Below are positions 59,100-64,000 of a DNA stretch of 64,000 nucleotides, piece by piece. The notes beneath the pieces are model-generated. The model saw nothing but the letters and a program-made list of their open reading frames with translations, was not told where the DNA came from and ran no database searches. The stretch is from assembly GCF_900120335.1 (NCBI RefSeq), contig NZ_LT635477.1, forward strand, positions 1,603,713 to 1,667,712, given 5' to 3'. Each line of letters opens with the position of its first letter. Positions within the stretch are counted from its first letter, which is position 1. The stretch is from Helicobacter pylori. GTDB lineage: Bacteria > Campylobacterota > Campylobacteria > Campylobacterales > Helicobacteraceae. The translations under genes were made by a program, and so were the position numbers.

Positions 59100-60023
59100 A
59101 TGGCTAAAAAGAAAATCGCGATCAGCTGTGGGGATATTCAAGGCGTAGGCTTAGAATTGATCTTAAAAAGCCATAAGGAAGTGAGCGCGATTTGTGAGCC
59201 GTTGTATCTCGTTCATAGCGAACTTTTAGAGCGAGCCAATCAATTGCTTCATAACGCTTATGAGACTAAAACGCTCAATGCGATCGCTATTGATGCCCCC
59301 TTACCCTTATTGAACTCTAGCACGATAGGCAAAGTCAGCGCTCAAAGCGGGGCGTATAGCTTTGAGAGTTTTAAAAAGGCTTGCGAGTTGGCGGATAGTA
59401 AAGAAGTGGATGGCATTTGCACTTTGCCTATCAACAAACTCGCATGGCAACAAGCTCAAATCCCTTTTGTGGGGCATACCGATTTTTTAAAACAACGCTA
59501 CAAAGATCATCAAATTATTATGATGCTTGGGTGTTCAAAACTCTTTGTGGGGCTATTTAGCGATCATGTGCCTTTAAGCGCGGTTTCTCAGCTCATTCAA
59601 GTAGAAGCGTTAGTTAAGTTTTTATTAGCGTTTCAAAAAAGCACTCAAGCCAAAATCGTTCAAGTGTGTGGTTTTAACCCCCATGCGGGCGAAGAGGGAT
59701 TGTTTGGGGAAGAAGATGAAAAGATTTTAAAAGCCATTCAAGAGAGCAACCAAACGCTAGGTTTTGAATGCTTTTTAGGGCCACTGCCGGCTGATAGCGC
59801 TTTTGCCCCTAATAAACGCAAAATAACCCCCTTTTATGTGAGCATGAGCCATGATGTCGGGCTAGCCCCTTTAAAAGCGCTCTATTTTGATGAAAGCATC
59901 AATGTGAGTTTGAACGCCCCCATTTTACGCGCTTCCACTGACCACGGCACAGCGTTTGATATTGCTTACCAAAATAAGGCGAACCATAAAAGCTATTTGA
60001 ATGCGATCAAATACTTGGCTTAA
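59100..60023 (+). CDS. pdxA: 4-hydroxythreonine-4-phosphate dehydrogenase PdxA
   Basis: NAD- and metal-dependent oxidase of the DXP-dependent vitamin B6 route. Family features: ISCGDIQGVGLELILKS, metal-binding His residues in FVGHTDFL, LFSDHVPLSAV, CGFNPHAGEEGLFGEED, and RASTDHGTAFDIAYQ with the third ligand. Length 307 aa. Requirement for PdxA in flagellar glycosylation and motility has been described in H. pylori. Confidence 0.95.
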   Translation: MAKKKIAISCGDIQGVGLELILKSHKEVSAICEPLYLVHSELLERANQLLHNAYETKTLNAIAIDAPLPLLNSSTIGKVSAQSGAYSFESFKKACELADSKEVDGICTLPINKLAWQQAQIPFVGHTDFLKQRYKDHQIIMMLGCSKLFVGLFSDHVPLSAVSQLIQVEALVKFLLAFQKSTQAKIVQVCGFNPHAGEEGLFGEEDEKILKAIQESNQTLGFECFLGPLPADSAFAPNKRKITPFYVSMSHDVGLAPLKALYFDESINVSLNAPILRASTDHGTAFDIAYQNKANHKSYLNAIKYLA

Positions 60024-60220
60024 AGGCTTTTTCTAAAAAAGGGGGCTTATTTTATTCAAAGCTTTAATTTTAGATCTCATCTCTTTATTCTTTATGCCAA
60101 GTATTTAATTTCCCATTCATGGGTATTTTTATCAATTCACTTTTTTATACCAATAAACTTTGTTCAATAAGATTTCTTAGGCTTGGCCAGTTACAAAACG
60201 ATGAAACAAATTGCCTAATT

Positions 60221-60270
60221 TTAAAAAGGATTAAAAAGGATTAAAAAGGATTAAAAAGGATTAAAAAGGA
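60221..60270 (+). repeat. Tandem repeat (TTAAAAAGGA)5 upstream of tsaD
   Basis: Five perfect 10-base units followed by a degenerate sixth (TTAAAAAAAT). It ends 60 bases upstream of the tsaD -10 box. One unit equals one helical turn. Confidence 0.9.
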
Positions 60271-60329
60271 TTAAAAAAATAGCGCTCATTAGTTTTTGGT
60301 TTAAAGGCTTTAGAGTGTTGCTAACAAGG

Positions 60330-60335
60330 TATAAT
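60330..60335 (+). promoter_or_regulatory. -10 box (TATAAT) for tsaD
   Basis: AAGGTATAATTCAAG, 28 bases before the tsaD ATG. Confidence 0.6.
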
Positions 60336-60363
60336 TCAAGCAAAAACACCAAAAGATAAAGAC

Positions 60364-61389
60364 ATGATTTTAAGCATTGAAAGTTCTTGCGATGACAGCT
60401 CTTTAGCCCTTACAAGAATAGAGGACGCCAAACTTATCGCTCATTTTAAAATCTCTCAAGAAAAGCACCACAGCTCTTATGGGGGCGTTGTGCCTGAGCT
60501 TGCATCGCGCTTGCATGCTGAGAATTTGCCGCTTTTATTAGAACGCGTTAAAATAAGCTTGAATAAGGATTTTTCTAAACTTAAAGCCATCGCTATCACT
60601 AATCAGCCAGGTTTGAGCGTTACTTTAATAGAAGGTTTGATGATGGCAAAAGCCTTGAGCTTGTCTTTGAATTTGCCCTTGATTTTGGAAGATCATTTGA
60701 GAGGGCATGTGTATTCGCTATTCATCAATGAAAAACAAACTCGCATGCCTTTAAGCGTTCTGCTAGTTTCTGGGGGGCATTCTTTGATTTTAGAGGCTAG
60801 AGATTATGAAGACATTAAAATCGTTGCCACGAGTTTGGACGATAGCTTTGGGGAGAGTTTTGATAAGGTTTCTAAAATGCTTGATTTAGGCTATCCAGGA
60901 GGCCCCATAGTGGAAAAATTAGCCCTTGATTATGCGCACCCAAACGAGCCTTTAATGTTCCCTATCCCTTTAAAAAACAGCCCGAATCTGGCTTTTAGCT
61001 TTTCAGGTTTAAAAAATGCGGTGCGTTTGGAGGTTGAAAAAAACGCCCATAATTTGAACGATGAGGTGAAACAAAAGATTAGCTATCATTTTCAAAGCGC
61101 GGCTATTGAGCATTTAATCCAGCAAACTAAACGCTATTTTAAAATCAAACGCCCTAAAATTTTTGGCATTGTGGGGGGAGCGAGCCAAAATTTGGCTTTA
61201 AGAAAGGCGTTTGAAAATTTGTGCGCTGAGTTTGATTGCGAGCTTGTTTTAGCCCCTTTAGAATTTTGCAGCGACAATGCCGCCATGATAGGGCGATCAA
61301 GCCTAGAGGCTTATCAAAAAAAACGCTTTGTCCCTTTAGAAAAAGCCGATATTTCGCCAAGAACGCTACTAAAAAAGGCTTTTGAGTGA
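60364..61389 (+). CDS. tsaD: tRNA threonylcarbamoyladenosine transferase TsaD
   Basis: Catalytic subunit for t6A37 modification of ANN-decoding tRNAs. ASKHA fold. Signature YGGVVPELASRLHAENLP (about residues 40-57). Metal site His residues in EDHLRGHVYS. VSGGHSLILEA, DSFGESFDKVSKMLDLGYPGG, FSFSGLKNAV, GIVGGASQNLALR and FCSDNAAMIGRSSLEAY follow. Length 341 aa. Formerly called Gcp or O-sialoglycoprotein endopeptidase. tsaB, tsaC and tsaE are not in the window. Confidence 0.96.
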   Translation: MILSIESSCDDSSLALTRIEDAKLIAHFKISQEKHHSSYGGVVPELASRLHAENLPLLLERVKISLNKDFSKLKAIAITNQPGLSVTLIEGLMMAKALSLSLNLPLILEDHLRGHVYSLFINEKQTRMPLSVLLVSGGHSLILEARDYEDIKIVATSLDDSFGESFDKVSKMLDLGYPGGPIVEKLALDYAHPNEPLMFPIPLKNSPNLAFSFSGLKNAVRLEVEKNAHNLNDEVKQKISYHFQSAAIEHLIQQTKRYFKIKRPKIFGIVGGASQNLALRKAFENLCAEFDCELVLAPLEFCSDNAAMIGRSSLEAYQKKRFVPLEKADISPRTLLKKAFE

Positions 61390-61568
61390 ATGGATACAAA
61401 AAGAAAGTGCATAATCAAACGCCCTAAAATTTATCAACCTTTTATCTGTATTTGAGATGATTATTGAATAAAAGCACATTAAACTGAATTATTATCTAAA
61501 AAAACCGCTATTATTTAAGCTAAATTTAATGATTATCGTATTACAATCTTTTCAAAGAAAAAGGGTTT

Positions 61569-61599
61569 AAAAAATCCTTGAGAGTTGGTAACTCTTAAG
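61569..61599 (-). terminator. Terminator of the small hydrophobic-peptide transcript
   Basis: Minus strand CTTAAGAGTTACCAACTCTCAAG forms a 10-bp stem with one mismatch and an ACC loop, then GA and six T. It starts about 10 bases after the peptide stop codon. Confidence 0.75.
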
Positions 61600-61608
61600 A
61601 ATCTGTAT

Positions 61609-61665
61609 TTAGTGTAGTGGTGTTGCGATCACCATTAGCACTATCATGATTATGATCAGCTTCAT
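61609..61665 (-). CDS. 18-aa hydrophobic peptide, candidate type I toxin
   Basis: Peptide MKLIIIMIVLMVIATPLH, almost wholly hydrophobic, long enough for one membrane helix. A strong AAGGAG lies 5 bases before the ATG. Upstream on minus a TGGTACAAT extended -10 (61800-61795) predicts a start near 61788, giving a 5' leader of about 120 bases and a transcript of about 220 bases ending at the terminator 61599-61569. Small hydrophobic peptide, long leader and compact transcript match the H. pylori AapA mRNAs. On the opposite strand TATGAT at 61651-61656 could start an antisense RNA over the start codon and SD. I do not recognise the peptide as a named family member. Confidence 0.55.
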   Translation of the reverse strand: MKLIIIMIVLMVIATPLH

Positions 61666-61765
61666 GCTTACTCCTTTTTTTGGGAATTTTTGCGTGTTTT
61701 AATGAGACATTATTTTTGTTCAAGCCATTAGTTCTTGGTTTAATGTTAATGGTTTGAAGTGTTTT
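61651..61765 (+). ncRNA. Possible antisense RNA (Iso-like) to the peptide leader
   Basis: A -10-like TATGAT (61651-61656) would start RNA near 61662, complementary to the peptide start codon, SD and leader. A CCATTA/TAATGG hairpin (61725-61752) and TTTTT at 61761-61765 could end it at about 100 bases. The promoter match is moderate and no -35 is evident. Confidence 0.35.
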
Positions 61766-61799
61766 TAAATGTCTTTAAAAAACACATGTTGTGAATTGT

Positions 61800-62149
61800 A
61801 CCATAAAATAGTCCTATTAGTATAAATCCCATTAAATAAGATATTAAGCTTAAAATGAAATTTCTATAAATTCCTAATTTCAAGCTGGATTCTGGCGTAT
61901 TTATTCATGAAAAGCATGTTGTTGTAAAAACGCTTAGAAAATCAAAATAATGCCACTGACAAGGTTTTTATAGCGTTTAAAAGCGCTAACGCATTCACTT
62001 CAAGCTCTAAAGGCGTTTAAGGTTTCTGCATGAGACTAGGTTTAAACCTTTTTTAAACTTTTTATTAAACAAAGCGTTTCAAGTTTGGTCAAATTTAATC
62101 TTATTTTTGTTATAATTTTAGGCTGTTAAGTTTAGTTAAAGGGAAAACC
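61800..62149. other. Spacer between the peptide locus and flgG, with structured segment
   Basis: No protein gene seen. Several inverted repeats: AAACGCT (61926-61932) with AGCGTTT (61973-61979), GCGTT with AACGC around 61974-61992, and a terminator-like AAGGTTT/AAACCTT hairpin (62019-62050) followed by six T. TATAAA boxes at about 61821 and 61872 could initiate an RNA. The flgG -10 is TATAAT at 62111-62116. Confidence 0.35.
62111..62116 (+). promoter_or_regulatory. -10 box (TATAAT) for flgG
   Basis: TTTTGTTATAATTTTAGG, 34 bases before the flgG ATG. No GG-N10-GC sigma-54 element was seen here, unlike flgB. Confidence 0.6.
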
Positions 62150-62938
62150 ATGCTCCGCTCTCTCTATAGCGCCACTTCAGGGATGCTCGCCCAACAAACG
62201 CACATTGACACCACTTCAAACAATATCGCCAATGTCAATACCACCGGGTTTAAAAAATCTCGTGCGGATTTTAACGACTTGTTTTACCAAGCGATGCAAT
62301 ACGCCGGCACTAACACAAGCAACACGACTTTATCGCCAGATGGCATGGAAGTGGGCTTAGGCGTGCGCCCTAGCGCGATTACCAAAATGTTTTCGCAAGG
62401 CAGCCCTAAAGAAACGGAGAATAATTTAGATATTGCTATTACAGGTAAAGGCTTTTTTCAAGTCCAGCTTCCTGATGGCACTACCGCTTACACAAGGAGC
62501 GGGAATTTCAAGCTAGACGAGCAGGGCAATCTTGTAACAAGCGAGGGCTATCTCCTCATCCCTCAAATCACTTTACCCGAAGACACCACGCAAGTGAATA
62601 TCGGTGTGGATGGCACAGTGAGCGTGACTCAAGGCTTGCAAACGACTTCTAATGTGATCGGGCAAATCACTTTGGCTAATTTTGTCAACCCGGCGGGGCT
62701 TCATTCTATGGGGGATAATTTATTTTCCATCACCAACGCCAGCGGCGATGCGATTGTGGGTAACCCGGATTCTCAAGGCTTAGGCAAGTTAAGGCAAGGC
62801 TTTTTGGAGCTTAGTAACGTGAGATTGGTAGAAGAAATGACGGATCTAATCACCGCTCAAAGGGCTTATGAAGCCAATTCTAAAAGCATTCAAACCGCTG
62901 ATGCCATGCTCCAAACAGTCAATTCCCTCAAACGCTAA
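62150..62938 (+). CDS. flgG: Flagellar distal rod protein FlgG
   Basis: Forms the distal rod beneath the hook. N-terminal axial signature LYSATSGMLAQQTHIDTTSNNIANVNTTGFKKSRADFNDLFYQ (residues 4-46), central D1 region LDIAITGKGFFQVQLPDGTTAYTRSGNFKLDEQGNLVTSEGY, C-terminal LVEEMTDLITAQRAYEANSKSIQTADAMLQTVNSLKR. Length 262 aa. SD AAAGGGA. Single gene here; the convergent neighbour is unrelated. Confidence 0.97.
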   Translation: MLRSLYSATSGMLAQQTHIDTTSNNIANVNTTGFKKSRADFNDLFYQAMQYAGTNTSNTTLSPDGMEVGLGVRPSAITKMFSQGSPKETENNLDIAITGKGFFQVQLPDGTTAYTRSGNFKLDEQGNLVTSEGYLLIPQITLPEDTTQVNIGVDGTVSVTQGLQTTSNVIGQITLANFVNPAGLHSMGDNLFSITNASGDAIVGNPDSQGLGKLRQGFLELSNVRLVEEMTDLITAQRAYEANSKSIQTADAMLQTVNSLKR

Positions 62939-62959
62939 TTGGAGCGGTGTCGTTATTCT

Positions 62960-63892
62960 TTAATCCTTGTGGTTAGGGTTTTTAAGTTTTTCAACACCGC
63001 TTTTTGGGTTGTTGCTTGGGTTATCGCTTGAATGGTGTTTCCCTTTCATGTAAAAAACAGCCAAAACAGCTAGACCGATAAGAACGATAGAAATGATAGC
63101 CAGATACCACATTTTCTCAGTTTTATCCGCTTCTTGTTCTGCTTTCCGTTTTGCTTCCTGTTCTGCTTGTTCCGCTTCTTGTTCTGCTTTTAATTTTTTG
63201 CGTAAGGTGGCAACTAAAACGCATGCAGGCACGGTCACCCTATAAGCCGGCCCAGCAAGATTGATGCTCACTAACGCTCCCGTAATGACCCAACCAATAG
63301 GGCCAGCTAAAATGCCTAGAGTTTTTTTAAGCGCTACTTTACCCACCACAGACGATAAACCATGCCCTAGAGTTTGTCTTACCATTGCATCTGCAACAGA
63401 TACAGCCAACGCATAAGAATGAGAGCCGCCCGCTTTAAACAGCGTTAAAACAGATGCGATTAGGACTTGTTTGTTTTCACCAATCACTTTATCAATATTT
63501 GTCATGCCTAATTCATGGGTGAGTTCTTTAATCTGTCTCCCACTCATTTTTTCTAAACTATCTTTCAAAAGTTTAGAAAGCATGTTTTGCTCAATCAAAG
63601 AGGTTGCAGATCTTTCATTGTAATTAATATCTAAATGATCGCACGCATCGCACAAAATTTCTTTGTATAAGACCCCTTCGTTTCTAAAAAAATTCGCAAA
63701 ACTATTGCCCCCATAACGCTGCAATTCTTCAGCGATCCTTCTTGGGTATTTGGCGTAATCATGGCCATACCTTTGGTATTCTGTTGAACTTGTCAATTCT
63801 TCATTCATTCTTAGTGTGCCATCTTCATCATAGACAAGCGCATCAAACAAATCTTTCAAATCGCTAGAGCTTAATCGCTTTAAAAATTCCAA
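62960..63892 (-). CDS. YaaW-family protein with coiled coil and C-terminal membrane anchor (5' end probably frameshifted)
   Basis: About 310 aa, related to E. coli YaaW: DLEFLKRL near the start, [19 protein letters not shown], and a glycine-rich hydrophobic region ([20 protein letters not shown]). [20 protein letters not shown] follows. The tail is an Glu/Ala/Lys coiled coil ([19 protein letters not shown]), a TM ([19 protein letters not shown]) and a polar end. The frame has only TTG at 63892 as a start, with no SD. An ATG at 63911 with SD AAAGGA reads MAYK then stop. Removing one A from the AAA at 63902-63900 gives [11 protein letters not shown], a normal start. Function unknown; in E. coli the family is stress-linked at best. 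Confidence 0.75.
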   Translation of the reverse strand: MEFLKRLSSSDLKDLFDALVYDEDGTLRMNEELTSSTEYQRYGHDYAKYPRRIAEELQRYGGNSFANFFRNEGVLYKEILCDACDHLDINYNERSATSLIEQNMLSKLLKDSLEKMSGRQIKELTHELGMTNIDKVIGENKQVLIASVLTLFKAGGSHSYALAVSVADAMVRQTLGHGLSSVVGKVALKKTLGILAGPIGWVITGALVSINLAGPAYRVTVPACVLVATLRKKLKAEQEAEQAEQEAKRKAEQEADKTEKMWYLAIISIVLIGLAVLAVFYMKGKHHSSDNPSNNPKSGVEKLKNPNHKD

Positions 63893-63972
63893 GTCGCTAT
63901 TTGTATGCCATATTATATTATTCCTTTAGTTTTATTCCTACCACCGTTCAAATCCCACCAACCCCCTTTTTT

Positions 63973-64000
63973 AGTGATTAGTGATTAGTGATTAGTGATT
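63973..64000 (+). repeat. Heptamer tandem repeat (AGTGATT)4, cut by window end
   Basis: Four perfect 7-base units reaching the last base, so the true copy number is unknown. It lies about 60 bases upstream of the YaaW-family start. Confidence 0.9.

Larger units (their letters stand above)
60024..60363. other. 340-base spacer before tsaD
   Basis: Contains a small hairpin CCCATTCATGGG then TATTTTT (60113-60131, possible terminator of pdxJA), the 10-base tandem repeat at 60221-60270, and a TATAAT for tsaD at 60330-60335. No gene seen on either strand. Confidence 0.6.

Overview
The window is chromosomal DNA of Helicobacter pylori or a very close relative. The evidence is the AT-rich, overlapping, operon-packed coding style, -10 boxes (TATAAT) without good -35 boxes, and many Campylobacterota-type genes: csd1/csd2/ccmA, a C-terminal-only FlhB paralogue, a di-haem cytochrome c1, two tandem CeuE proteins, an AddA-type RecB-like helicase, and a phase-variable type III methyltransferase beside degraded restriction genes. 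HP numbers quoted below are from memory of strain 26695.

Layout. 1-5772: start of bamD, an overlooked 47-aa membrane peptide, fliW, then fabZ-lpxA-clpX-mreB-mreC. 5803-12800: a decayed restriction-modification zone. It holds a type III res gene with an internal deletion, a mod gene switched OFF at a G9 tract, the first codons of a response regulator, and a chimeric ORF joining a MboII-type methyltransferase head to a Card1/Can2-like (DUF1887) nuclease tail that runs into a 5' stub of rnhB. 12805-34384: housekeeping block (tsf/rpsB on minus; then on plus addA, nhaA, yajC-secD-secF, leuS, lptE, folC, csd2-csd1-ccmA, mfd, petABC). 34584-36364: a two-gene ATPase + TOPRIM cassette of OLD/PARIS-like design. 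36688-45475: ftsI, fliE, flgC-flgB with a clear sigma-54 promoter, ftsW, the ceuE tandem duplication, ahpC and metQ. 45963-53315: a minus-strand envelope operon (tatD, mltD, rlpA, kdsC, lptC, lptA, engB, a small membrane protein, mrdA). 53390-62938: ribE, flhX, metN-metI, a secreted protein, lpxF-wecA, pdxJ-pdxA, tsaD and flgG. 62960-64000: a YaaW-family membrane protein that looks frameshifted at its start, and a heptamer repeat running off the window.

How the genes work together. Many serve the envelope and cell shape: MreB/MreC/PBP2 and Csd1/Csd2/CcmA for helical shape, FtsI/FtsW for division, LptA/LptC/LptE/LpxA/LpxF/KdsC/WecA for LPS, and BamD for outer-membrane assembly. FliW, FliE, FlgB, FlgC, FlgG and FlhX serve the flagellum. 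The bc1 complex and NhaA serve bioenergetics.

Most worth a second look: the methyltransferase-nuclease chimera and its scars (10820-12310); the ATPase/TOPRIM cassette (34584-36364); the 18-residue hydrophobic peptide with strong SD, upstream -10, terminator and possible antisense promoter (61569-61800), which has the architecture of an H. pylori Aap/Iso type I toxin-antitoxin; and the 47-aa peptide at 339-482. All functional statements come from reading motifs by eye; no searches were run.
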